Source: Nematopogon swammerdamellus (taxonomy: Eukaryota; Arthropoda; Insecta; Lepidoptera; Adelidae). Taken from it: 64,000 nt of DNA. Shown piece by piece: positions 55,394 to 64,000 of the stretch (its first letter is position 1; each line of letters starts with the position of its first letter). The stretch lies in NCBI GenBank assembly GCA_946902875.1, contig OX336340.1:1533501-1597500 (forward strand), read 5' to 3'. A model generated the notes under the pieces. The model did not search any database and was not told the DNA's origin. It worked only from the letters and a program-made list of their open reading frames with translations. A program made the position numbers and the translations under genes.

Positions 55394-57010
55394 ATCAATT
55401 ATTTATTTAATTTTTATTTTATTTTTATTTATCTGTTTATTTCAGCCAACTAGGGCCATATGGAAAATACATATTAAATGTCTTAACCTAAGAACTAAAA
55501 TTACTTTTTCTCCACTTGTGTCTGTACGGGTCCCAATAGAGACCCGTATGCGTCATATTAGTCTGCTGACGCGGTGAATCAGGTGCGCGTAGAGTGGGCG
55601 CAGATTGCGTCCGCGGCACGGGCATCGGCAGCGGCGCGGGCGTCGGCAGCGGCACGGGCGTCGTCGGCGGCGGCGCGGGTTGCGTCTCCTGAATGTGCAG
55701 GACGGCAGTTGTAGACAGCTCCGGCGCGGCCTCAGCATACTTATGGCGCGCGACCTCACGATGAAGGTCGCGATTGTAGCGCCGGAACACCACCCCGGAG
55801 GGCCAAAACTCACTGCGAAGGAATGTCTTCACCTTTTCGGCAGGAATGCACAGCTTGAAAGCGCAAAAGTTCGTGTCAGCCTAGTGAGAAGGAAGAGCCT
55901 CGACACTCAACTCGCTCACCCTTATCCTGGACGTGGCGGATGACGTCCTCGATCTTCATGTCCTTTCGCAGGCGAGACACGTAGATGAGAGCCGTGCGGG
56001 GAGCTGCCTTCAAACAGCTCTCTTCAGGGGGCGCAGATCCGCGCTTATTGCACCTCTTCCTTCTCTTCTTCCTGCTCTCGACGAGTACGAACCCGTCTTT
56101 GTCACGTGCAGCCTCCTGTCGACGGTCGGGACGCGGTTCCAAGCGCGGGGATACCATTGTTGTTTTCCCCACCGTTTTACTGATGCGCTTCGTCATAGAT
56201 CCGCGTCGCCTTTTCGGACGAGCGGCAACGGGGCGGGTGGGCGGAGGAGCGGGAGGGGTGCGCAGTGTAGAAGTCGAGGCATCAACAGCACCATCAGCGC
56301 TTACGTAGCATACCGGCGTCGATGTGCAATCGCTGGGTGACGACACTTGAGCACCTCGCCTGCGCATATTGATGTTGCGCACACTCAGCGTTTCGTTCGG
56401 TGTTCCCACTTGCGGAATGCGATCAGGCTGCAGAGACGGGGTTATCGGCAGGAGTGACTCGGAACATGACAATTTCTCAACTGCCTGTTTCAGCTGTTGA
56501 ACTTCCGGGACGAGAGATGTTGGCCCCTACGCCGCTGTCGCTCCACAGTTTCCCTTCAGTTGAGCTATGTCCGCTTTTATGATCACCAAATCGTTCAGGA
56601 AGGCCGTAACGTCGACGTGGTCGAAGGACACAGGCGGCAACTTATTGAGGTCGTACGCCACGAACCTTGGCACGTCGTCGGGGTCTGTCTGCTTTAAGAT
56701 GGTGATGATGTCCTGTATAGTCTTCTTCTTCCGATTTTCTCCCTTGCGAGTCGGCCTTCTTGACGGAATGCACGCACAAAGCAGAACTCTCGCGGTCTCA
56801 ACGTCATCTTCGGTGAAGGCGGACTCACAAATCCGGATGATGCTGACTTCATCCAAGACGTCCGCTTTATGGTTTATGAAGGCTAGTTCGTTCACAACCA
56901 CATTGCATTTATCGCACGCCATTTTCGCTTACTTCGCAGGTGCGTCTAGAGTGCATCGTGTGCGCGTCCGTCGCCGACCGATGCGAGCTCAGTACTATTA
57001 AACCGCCATA
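55394..57010 (-). mobile_element. ORF1-only retroelement inserted in a LINE 5' region
   Basis: On the - strand: short 5' UTR, ORF1 (56922 to 55488), then a 95-bp 3' UTR containing GGCTGAAATAAACAGATAAA and an AATAAA-rich tail down to 55394. No endonuclease or reverse transcriptase follows ORF1, so it is a complete-looking ORF1-only unit. It splits a LINE 5' region lying on the other strand. Confidence 0.65.
55488..56922 (-). pseudogene. Non-LTR retrotransposon ORF1 (gag-like), one stop and one frameshift
   Basis: ORF1 proteins bind the element's RNA and help form the retrotransposition particle. ATG at 56922 starts MACDKCNVVVNELAF, a CxxC-containing start, followed by an acidic helical stretch (DVLDEVSIIRICESAFTEDD) and DHVDVTAFLNDLV with coiled-coil character. 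An in-frame TAG at 56527-56529 interrupts it; the same frame reads on (VPEVQQLKQAVEKL). A basic linker (PKRRRGSMTKR) precedes an RNA-binding-like domain (ALIYVSRLRKDMKIEDVIRH). Near 55880 a frameshift occurs, after which CAFKLCIPAEKV and FWPSGVVFRRY continue in another frame. The C-terminus is Pro-rich. The total of 1,435 nt is not a multiple of three, in line with the shift. Domain order is that of CR1-like insect ORF1s. Confidence 0.7.
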
Positions 57011-57013
57011 ACA

Positions 57014-57132
57014 GTTCACTGTGTTCCGGTGCACCTCCCGCGGACCCAAAAGCAGGTGGGGATGGCTGTGGTGAGGAGTAGGTCAGTAATCCCGACGCGG
57101 ATTCGCTGTTCCGACGTGATGCATCGACAGGG
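57014..57132 (+). mobile_element. LINE 5' region, right part
   Basis: CACTGTGTTCCGGTGCACCT, GACCCAAAAGCAGGTGGG and GTGAGGAGTAGGTCAGTAAT match 59211-59330. The element is cut at the T-run that begins the next LINE. Confidence 0.7.
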
Positions 57133-57674
57133 TTTTTTTTTTTTTTTTTTTATTGCTACCGAACTGGGTGGCTCTGTCCGAGGTCGCAACCTCAGGCGCA
57201 GCCAATTTCACCCCCGAGGAGGTGCCAGTCCGGCTTGGAGGTGGACTAATGTTGCTGGGGAAAGGCTATTAACCCGCGATTTGAAGATCTGTGGATTGTA
57301 GGAGTGGGGGAAGATATTTCCTGGGAGCCCGTTCCACACCTTTGCAGTGCGGCACAAGAACGATTTAGAGAATCGTGCAGTTCGAAGAACTCTTCTGTCG
57401 ACTACAAACGGGTGTTCCGCGAGAGTATGGCGGGTTTGGCGAAGGCGAACAGGAGGAGGAGGGATAAGGGAAGCAAGTTCGTCAGAGCAGCGGCCATAGT
57501 AGTACCGATAAAACAGGCTCAATGACCCAACGATACGTCTGTGCTTTAGAGGTTGAAGGTCCTTTGTGAGTACGGAGTCACCAATGAGGCGAATGGCTCG
57601 TCGCTGAATAGAATCCAAGGCTGAAAGAAGGTACTCAGGAGAACCCTCCCAAAGATGACTGCAATATTCCATCA
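57133..57674 (-). mobile_element. 5'-truncated LINE, group J3, entering a fucosidase exon
   Basis: An uninterrupted 157-codon frame (57208-57681) reads [49 protein letters not shown] and VWNGLPGNIFPHSYNPQIF, the C-terminus of a jockey/CR1-like reverse transcriptase. A 3' UTR with CCGAACTGGGTGGCTCTGTC (complement) and a 20-bp A-tail at 57133 follow. The open frame suggests a fairly young copy. Its truncated 5' end joins host coding sequence at about 57675. Confidence 0.8.
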
Positions 57675-57824
57675 CCGACACGTATTGGAACTCGACAGAT
57701 CTGTTGGCTTGGCTTTACAACGACAGTCCCGTGAGAGATGAGATCGTGGTGAACGACCGCTGGGGCATCGGTGTGGCCTGCCACCATGGGGACTTCTTTA
57801 ACTGCGACGATAGATTTAATCCAG
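57675..57824 (+). CDS. Alpha-L-fucosidase (GH29), internal exon, 5' side cut
   Basis: GH29 alpha-L-fucosidases remove terminal fucose from glycoproteins and glycolipids, usually in lysosomes or secretions. The frame reads [20 protein letters not shown], then [20 protein letters not shown] and FNCDDRFNP, closely following the conserved segment just after the nucleophile-bearing WSDG motif. It ends in phase 1 at CCAG|GTAATT. NST is an N-glycosylation site. No acceptor fits: the reading frame runs back into the LINE at 57133-57674 and hits an in-frame TGA near 57657. The upstream half of the protein, including the catalytic aspartate, was not found in the window. The gene copy is therefore probably broken here, unless the assembly is at fault. 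Confidence 0.85.
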
Positions 57825-58240
57825 GTAATTATACATACATGTAGTGTGTCTGATAGATTTATGTACAAAACATTGTCACATGCGTGCTCGCTGTTTTTTT
57901 ATGGACCATGCACGGGTGTCTGTGCCCAAAAGTTCGCAGCTTGTGTAATAAGTAGTTTTCAGAGGGACATGCAATGTGAGTGTGACAATGTTTCTATCTA
58001 AGAATTATAAAGTTCTGATTGTGTGTATCTCATTGTTTAAGGATTCAGTTTATTCCTTTTTTGGGGGCTGAAAAAAAATTAAAGTAAAAAAGTCCATGGC
58101 TACTCCATAGCGTATGTATTACGCGGTGGTAATGTGTAATACATACAGTATATGTTGTAATACATTTTGCCCTGAAGTAATAATACCGCAGAGAGGAGAC
58201 TGACTTAAGTAAGTCATGTAAGGGAGCTTGTAGGCCATTT
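57825..58240. other. Intron of the fucosidase gene, left part
   Basis: 57890-57960 holds a short LINE J4 tail on the - strand (TTTATGGACCATGCACGGGT, CTGTGCCCAAAAGTTCGC). The rest is unassigned. Confidence 0.5.
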
Positions 58241-58612
58241 TTAGGGTTCCGTATCCGTTGTACGGGACCCTATTACTAAGCCTGCGCCGTCTGTCTGTCT
58301 GTCCGAAGGCTGTATCTCTTGAACCGTAATAGGTAGCCGGTTGAAATTTACAGAATATGTGTTATTATGGCCGATATAACAACAAATAATAAAAATAAGA
58401 AAAAGTAAAAATTTGAGGGGGTTCCCATATAGGAAACTAAAAAGCGCGCCATCTACCGAAAAGATTATGAAGCATTTTAACTAATCATGAATCTTAATTA
58501 ATATGAAGAATTTCATAAAACACGCCATAGATGGCGTGAGTGGCGTTGACCATGACATGGCGATACGGAACCCTTGGTGCGCGTAGTTCGACTCGCACTT
58601 GGCCGGTTTTTT
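58241..58612 (+). mobile_element. G element, complete
   Basis: TTTTTAGGGTTCCGTATCC through the GTCTGTCTGTCCG core, GTTATTATGGCCGATATAAC, CGCGCCATCTACCGAAAAGA and GATACGGAACCCTTGG to CTCGCACTTGGCCGGTTTTT. The best full-length example of the family here. It lies in a fucosidase intron. Confidence 0.85.
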
Positions 58613-58650
58613 TAATACATTGAAATTTTGAATGTTTTGTTGTTTGTAGA

Positions 58651-58824
58651 GGTGGCTCTTAGCTTGCAAACTAGTCCCAATTGGTCTGGAACGTTCGACG
58701 ACCTTCGTGCAAAACCCCTTGAGCTCCAGCTACCCCAGCCAACCCATGTTCTCCGTCAAGGCCATGAGACGGCCAGGGCGGCTGCAGATCTCCGCAACTT
58801 AATGCGAATGAAACATTCATGATG
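58651..58824 (+). CDS. Exon-like segment between fucosidase exons, unidentified
   Basis: After a fair acceptor (TTGTTTGTAG|AG) a frame reads VALSLQTSPNWSGTFDDLRA, KPLELQLPQPTHVLRQGHET and ARAAADLRNLMRMKHS, then stops. Codon choice looks coding. If spliced from the upstream fucosidase exon (phase 1), G|AG gives Glu and the frame stays open, so it could be an alternative terminal exon. More likely it is a captured terminal exon of another gene. I do not recognise the family. Confidence 0.35.
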
Positions 58825-58874
58825 GGTAAATCTTTAGTTATTAATAAACATTTTAATAATTACTCAAATTGCAG

Positions 58875-59015
58875 GTAAACTCATGAGCCATAAATGGGAG
58901 AACTGCTTCACCATAGACCAAAAGTCGTGGGGCTACCGGCGCAACGCAAACCTCAACGACATTATGACCATCAAAAAAATGTTGAGGGAGGTGGCCACTA
59001 CTGTCAGCTGCGGAG
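58875..59015 (+). CDS. Alpha-L-fucosidase (GH29), next internal exon
   Basis: Acceptor ATTGCAG|GT, phase 1, so the joined codon is GGT. The frame reads KLMSHKWENCFTIDQKSWGY, RRNANLNDIMTIKKMLREVA and TTVSCGG, the well-conserved HKWE...SWGYRR...CGGN segment of GH29 enzymes. Donor GGAG|GTAGGT, again phase 1. It continues 57675-57824 without gap: the two exons together cover roughly 95 residues. The following exon (expected to begin with NLLxNxGP) is not seen up to 64000; the LINE at 59044 occupies the intron. Confidence 0.9.
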
Positions 59016-59043
59016 GTAGGTGTTCATGGTGACGGTATGTCAC

Positions 59044-62000
59044 CATGGGGGGTTAAGTTGCTCGCGTCCGCCGACACCTTCGGGTCACTAATAAGTCGCA
59101 CGTGCCTCCCGGGTAGTGCCAAATGAGCAACCAACTAGCGTGTGGTAGACCGCATGGTCGCCTGGGTTTCGCCACCACACCCGGTGATAAGTCGTGCCGC
59201 CAAGCAGTTCGCTGTGTTCCGGCACGTATCCCGGAGACCCAGTAGCAGGGGGGGCTGGTGGAGTTGAGGAGTGGGCCAGTGTCACCAAAGCTGACTCACT
59301 GCGTCTGGGAGTGTGACGTCGACACGATTGCCAGGGAGACCCGGTGAAACGGGTTTTCCGCTGCCCGCCCGCTGGGTAGTTTAGGGGCCTGGCCTCCAGA
59401 TTGCCACTGTGAGGAAGCTGCCCCATCAACCGGCGCATAATCTCGGGGTGGACCGTCGTGCCGGTTGGCGACCGGATTGCCGGGGGTCCCGGCGGCCACT
59501 CCCGGGGGGGACCGGGGGCCCTTCCGTCCATCGTGTCGGCATCTCACCAACCTGGACCATTTGTGATGAGGCCATGGAGATACGCTTTGCCCATCAATCA
59601 TCTCTGTTAGCTCCCTGTGCACCTTCCTCAAAACACCAACATGACAGTACAACAATTGAAGAGCGTTTCAACAGCGGTGCACAACCCCGGCACCTTTGGC
59701 GTGGACCTGGCCAATATTAGGGGGCTGCACACTAATTTGAATGCTGTCCACCTGCATCTGGAGCAAGTGGGGCCGGCCATGCTCTTCCTGACGGAAACGC
59801 AGATATCTCGACCTGACGACACATCGTATCTTCACTACCCTGGCTATACCCTGGAGGAATCTTTTCGTCCGAAGGCCGGGGTGTGCTTGTTCGTCAGATC
59901 GGATATCTGCTGTCGTCGCTTGTACTGTCTGGAGGACCCCGACTTCTCTGTACTTTGGGTACACGTAGATGTTGGGATGGATACGCGAGTGTACGCGTGT
60001 CTGTATAAGTCGCATAACGGAGACAGGGAGACTACACGTGTACTGGAGTACCTGAGTCGAGCGGCAGATGACGCTCAGGCACGGTACCCGTCCGCGGAAT
60101 TGCTTTTCGTGGGAGATTTTAATGCCCACCATGCGTCGTGGCTTGGCTCCAGCAAAACTGATTTCGCTGGCAGAGCCGTGCACGACTTTGCCCTGACGCA
60201 GAACCTAACTCAACTGGTGACACATCATACGCGTGTCCCGGACCGAGTAGGTGACGCGTCCTCCTTGCTGGACCTTCTGCTGACCACACACCCTACCGGG
60301 TACAAGGTCTCGGTGACCGCCCCTTTAGGAACATCGGACCACTGTCTGGTGAGGTCATCCGTGCCCCTATCTCGCCCGGTGAAACGTGCTCCTGGCACAC
60401 GCCGGGTGTGGCACTACAAGTCAGCAGACTGGGATGGAATGCGGGAGCACTTCTCTTCCTTCCCATGGAGGCAGCTCTGCTTCAGGTGGCCGGATTCGTC
60501 AAGCTGCGCTGTAGCCGTATCTGAGGTGATTCAGGGAGCTATGGAAATGTTTATTCCTAGCTCCGTCAAATCCCTCGGAGGTAAAAGCCAGCCCTGGTTC
60601 AACACGGAATGCGCAGCCGCTATTTCTGAAAAGAATACGGCTTACAAAGCGTGGTCCCGTGCGCGAACCCGACGTGATCCAAACACTGCCAATCTGAAGC
60701 AGACCTACAATGCAGCCTCTAAAACCAGCAAGAGAGTCATCGCAAGGGCTAAATTTGAGCACATCGGCAGAATTGGTGACAAATTGATCGAACACCCATC
60801 TGGGAGCCGTCAATTCTGGTCTCTCGCCAAATCTGTCGAAGCAAACTTCTGTCGCTCCTCACTCCCACCGCTGCAGCGGCCCGACGGCTCGCTCGCTTTT
60901 TCCGCCAAAGAGAAGGCCGATCTCCTAGTGGCACTCTTTGCTCAAAATTCGCATCTGGACGATGGCGGTGCCAAACCACCATCCATTCCTGGGTGTGATT
61001 GCACCATGCCAGAAATACAGTTCCGCCAAGGCACTGTCCGGCGTGAGTTATTCGCCCTAGATGCGAGAAAAGCGAGTGGACCCGACGGAATCCCTGCACT
61101 GGTGTTAAAGACATGTGCTCCAGAGCTAGCCCCTGTCCTCACACGCCTGTATCGCCTGTCTTACTCCACTGGTCGCGTGCCGTCAGCTTGGAAATCTGCT
61201 AACGTGCAGCCTGTCCCCAAGAAAGGGGACCGTTCCGATCCGAAAAACTACCGCCCGATAGCAATCACCTCATTACTCTGCAAAGTGATGGAGCGCATCA
61301 TCAACACTCAATTGATGACATACCTAGAAAGGAAGGACCTCCTAAGCGACCGCCAATATGGATTTCGCCCAAATCGGTCAGCTGGGGACCTTCTGGTTCA
61401 CGTATGTCACAAAATGGGTGATGCGCTCGAAAATCACGGCGAGGGCATGGCTATCGGGTTGGACGTAGCGAAAGCGTTCGATCGGGTCTGGCATAAAGCC
61501 CTTCTTTCCAAGCTGCCGTCATATGGCCTACCGTCCGGCTGTGTGACTGGATTGGCGACTTCCTGCATGGTCGCAATATTAAAGTCTTGATTGACGGTTG
61601 CTGCTCAGACGCCATGTTAGTTGATGCCGGCGTACCGCAAGGTTCCGTGCTGTCCCCGACCCTCTTTCTGCTGCATATTAATGATCTGCTCGAATCGGGC
61701 GAAATTAATTGCTATGCAGACGACAGCACGCCACTAGCCAGGTACACATGTCATCCAACCGCAAGCCTGGCCGAGGTGGAGAAAAACAGGCTACATCTTG
61801 TGCTTGAGCTCGAGGAGACCCTAAATAAGGTCTCCACCTGGGGCCTCCAAAACCTCGTCGAGTTTAACGCAAGTAAAACCCAGGCGTGTGTATTCAGCGC
61901 GAAGCGGACACCGTTCACTGCAGCCCCCACCTTCCAAGGAACTAGTCTCAAGGTCGAGGAGCACATTGGGATTCTCGGGGTCGAACTAACTCGCGACCTT

Positions 62001-62672
62001 AATTTTGGACGCCACATCGAGGAAAAAGCTAAGGTAGCCTCAAGGAAGCTGGGAGTCCTCAACAAGGTGCGTCAGTACTTTACGCCGAGCCAAAAACTGC
62101 TGCTTTATAAAGCGCAGATTCGCTCATGCGTGGAGTACTGTTCGTATCTGTGGGACGGATCCGCAAAATACCTGCTCGGCTCCTTAGACTCGATTCAGCG
62201 TCGCGCTGTCCGCCTCGTTAACGACCCCGAGGTATCCCGAAACTTAGAGACCTTACAACTCCGCAGGGACGTTGGATCTTTGTGTGTGTTCTATCGCCTG
62301 TACCACGGAGAGTGTTCCAAGGAGCTGCACGATGCGATCCCTCCATCCCCATTCTACCATCGTTCCACCCGCAACAGGTTGGGAATGCATCCACACACTG
62401 TCGATATTCCCCCACTTAGGACAAATCGATCCTGTAAATCCTTTATTTACAGGGTTGCTAACATGTGGAATTCACTCCCACCTGCATCCTTTCCTCTAAT
62501 GTACAGTCTGGGGTCCTTCAAACATAATGTGAAGGTGCACCTAGCCGGCCGACAAGGTATTCGCAGCCCCCGTAAATATTCGAATGCCCGTGGGCGCCGT
62601 CGGACTACACCTCTGCGTTAGTCTGGCGCGCGCCATTTGTCGTGCTCCCCATAAAAAAAAAAAAAAAAAAAT
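59044..62672 (+). mobile_element. Jockey/CR1-like LINE, nearly intact, lacking ORF1
   Basis: About 570 bp of GC-rich 5' sequence (59044-59616), an endonuclease/reverse-transcriptase ORF2, a 30-bp 3' UTR (GGCGCGCGCCATTTGTCGTG) and an A-tail of about 19. The 5' end is set by comparison with 55253. No ORF1 lies between the 5' region and ORF2, although insect LINEs of this type usually have one. It may have been deleted. Inserted in the fucosidase intron in the gene's orientation. Confidence 0.85.
59641..62621 (+). pseudogene. LINE ORF2: AP endonuclease plus reverse transcriptase, one frameshift
   Basis: The protein nicks target DNA and copies the element's RNA there. ATG at 59641 (MTVQQLKS) is chosen; the frame is open 24 bp further up only with a GTG. 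Residues 20-240: AP-endonuclease-like domain with TETQIS, VGDFNAHH (about 157) and TSDHCLV (about 232). Reverse transcriptase: ARKASGPDG (about 475), KNYRPIAITSLLCKVMERII, AKAFDRVWH (about 610), VPQGSVLSP, and the catalytic YADD at 61713-61724. C-terminal part: CVEYCSYLWDGSAKYLL, LDSIQRRAVRLV, LAGRQGIRSPRK. Near 61537 one base is missing, moving the rest into a second frame (from 61587). No other lesion is visible, so the copy is young. Confidence 0.85.
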
Positions 62673-62884
62673 GTGTGTGAATGGTGTGTGACATTTTGTA
62701 ATGTCTGTTGTCGAAATGAAAAGAAAATAAATATGCACTTAAGGCGAGAATAAGGGTCAAAATTGAAAATAGGTTATTGGTAAACATAAAAAATCTATAA
62801 AAAATATGTGTTATGCATTGGCCTTTAAAAGTTAGCCTTTCAAAACAATTGTTTTATTTTGGAAAAGGTGTTAAATAAATTTCC
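62673..62884. other. AT-rich spacer
   Basis: No feature beyond A-rich sequence. Confidence 0.4.
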
Positions 62885-63795
62885 AAAAAATAAGGTCGGA
62901 GTGAGAGCCCCGCTGGGTTCTTCTGATCATTTTTAGTGGGATCCACGGTGCCATCTTCACCTTCTCAGTCCCGTACTGGAGGAACGCGTCGAATTTGGCA
63001 CTACGCGTCAGCAGATTGGGATGGGATGCGAGAGCACTTCGCATCCTACCCTTGGACAGAGATCTGCTTCAGTTCGGACGATCCGTCGGATTGCGCTAAT
63101 ACCGTTGCCGAAGTGGTCCTGGGGGCAATGGAAATGTTTATTCCCAGCGCCTCTGTCCACCTCGGTGGTAAATGCCAACCGTGGTACAGCCGCGACTGTG
63201 CTGTTGCTGTCGCAGCTAAATGCGCAGCCTATCGTGCATGGTTGCGTGCTCGTGCCGGACGTGACCCAAATGTACCCGAACTGAAGAAGAAATACAACCA
63301 CCTCTCCAGATCCTGCAAAAGGGTTATTGCCAGGGCCAAATTTGACCACATCGGCAGAATCGGCGATAGACTGAACGATCATCCAACTGGGAGCCGTGAG
63401 TTCTGCAGGTCTATTCTTGTAAATTCTGACAGCGGAATCAGCGCTGTTGTGGCGCTGAGAGCCACTTACCAAAGTGGCTCTCAGCGCCACAAAAGCGCTG
63501 ATTCCGCTGTCAGAATTTACAAGAATTGACCTGCTGGTCTCTCGCCAAATTTGTCGAGTCGAATTTCCGCCTGCCTGCCGCTCCTCTCTTCCACCTCTGC
63601 AGTGTCCTGGTGGCTCACTTGCTCACTCCGCAAAGGAGAAAGCCGACTTACTGGTATCTCTCTTTGCGGGGAACTCTAACCTGGACGATGGAGGTGCCAC
63701 TCCCCCATCCATACCTAGGTGTGAGAACTCCATGCCGGAAGTGCAGTTCCGACAACGAACTGTACGGGCGGAGCTTCTCTCCCTAGACGTCAGGA
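62885..63795 (+). mobile_element. Second copy of the same LINE, both ends missing
   Basis: Encodes the segment between endonuclease and reverse transcriptase: RRIWHYASADWDGMREHFAS, SCKRVIARAKFDHIGRIGDR, CRSSLPPLQ and LFAGNSNLDDGG. It matches 60310-61075 of the full copy at roughly 70-80% by eye. It is interrupted by a palindrome at 63406-63533 and stops at LSLDVRK, just before the SGPDG box. Confidence 0.8.
63406..63533. mobile_element. Palindromic MITE in the LINE, CTG duplication
   Basis: CAGGTC and GACCTG ends; arms TTGTAAATTCTGACAGCGGA and TCCGCTGTCAGAATTTACAA continue almost to the centre (GCCACTTACCAAAGTGGC). Removing 128 bp plus one CTG restores the LINE reading EFWSLA. Non-coding. 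Confidence 0.85.
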
Positions 63796-63979
63796 AAGAG
63801 AACACAGCCGAGGCTGCTATGCGGCCATCTTACATCCAGTATTTAATTTCCAGTATTTAATTATTTAAGTAATTTAATCATTCAAGCGCAATTTTTGGTC
63901 GATATAGACCCACGCACCGGCGGCGGCGGCGGCGGCGCGCAATGGGTCCTATTTATTAGGCGCTGATCTTCCTAATATT
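63796..63979. other. T3 fragment and (CGG)n
   Basis: 63796-63838 (GAACACAGCCGAGGCTGCTA) matches the inner part of tail T3 at 26627. A CGG run lies at 63918-63940. From 63980 a T-run and ATGTAATCC look like the start of another inverted T3 at the window edge. Confidence 0.5.
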
Positions 63980-64000
63980 TTTTTATGTAATCCTCTATAG

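Noticed and set aside
59088..59655. Antisense frames of 119-147 codons in the LINE 5' region (compared with antisense ORF0 of mammalian L1)
   Set aside because: The region is GC-rich, several frames are open at once, and the other copy at 55253 does not keep them.
59668..61142. Long - strand frames
   Set aside because: Shadows of the LINE ORF2 on the + strand.

Overview
The window looks like insect nuclear DNA, almost certainly from a moth or butterfly. It is AT-rich, intron-bearing and packed with transposable elements of lepidopteran type. Among these are RTE-like LINE ends of the form CCAGCAGTGG...GGCTGATGATGATG, jockey/CR1-like LINEs, a dispersed element with a GTCTGTCTG core ending in a GACTCGCACTTGGCCGG motif, and several SINE families. 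I see no rRNA or true tRNA gene, no CRISPR array and nothing bacterial. Family names below (G, C, MITE-A/B, heads H1-H3, tails T1-T3, LINE groups J1-J4) are my own labels, from reading copies against each other inside this window.

Host genes are few. On the + strand two exons of a GH29 alpha-L-fucosidase lie at 57675-57824 and 58875-59015. They are in phase with each other, but the first is cut off at its 5' side by a truncated LINE. An unrecognised exon-like segment (58651-58824) sits between them. On the - strand near the left end, 5402-5471 reads as a first coding exon with a signal peptide and a good splice donor. A weaker exon candidate lies at 3974-4190. Nothing else could be assigned to a host protein.

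Layout. 1-5.5 kb: microsatellite, SINEs, and the possible - strand secreted-protein gene. 5.5-29 kb: a mosaic of SINE copies, G elements, Helitron-like pieces, MITEs and LINE 3' ends, often nested. 29-30.4 kb: a minisatellite split by a C element with a long hairpin. 30-46 kb: more SINEs, including copies with a 5S-rRNA-like and tRNA-like head, plus Harbinger-like and hAT-like MITEs. 46-53 kb: SINEs and two large palindromes. 53-55.3 kb: a decayed tandem array of about 140 bp period, a cluster of AACCGGTT palindromes, and two abutting MITEs. 55.3-57.7 kb: a LINE 5' region interrupted by an ORF1-only retroelement, then a LINE 3' end that enters the fucosidase exon. 59.0-62.7 kb: a nearly intact LINE (endonuclease plus reverse transcriptase, one frameshift, no ORF1) in the next fucosidase intron. 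62.9-63.8 kb: a second, partial copy carrying a palindromic insertion.

The most interesting signal is the modular SINE system. At least three heads and three tails are found in different pairings, including one three-part copy (H1-H2-T1 at 41971-42413). The stand-alone ORF1 unit and the TE-broken fucosidase gene come next. Repeat boundaries are by eye, usually good to 5-20 bp.
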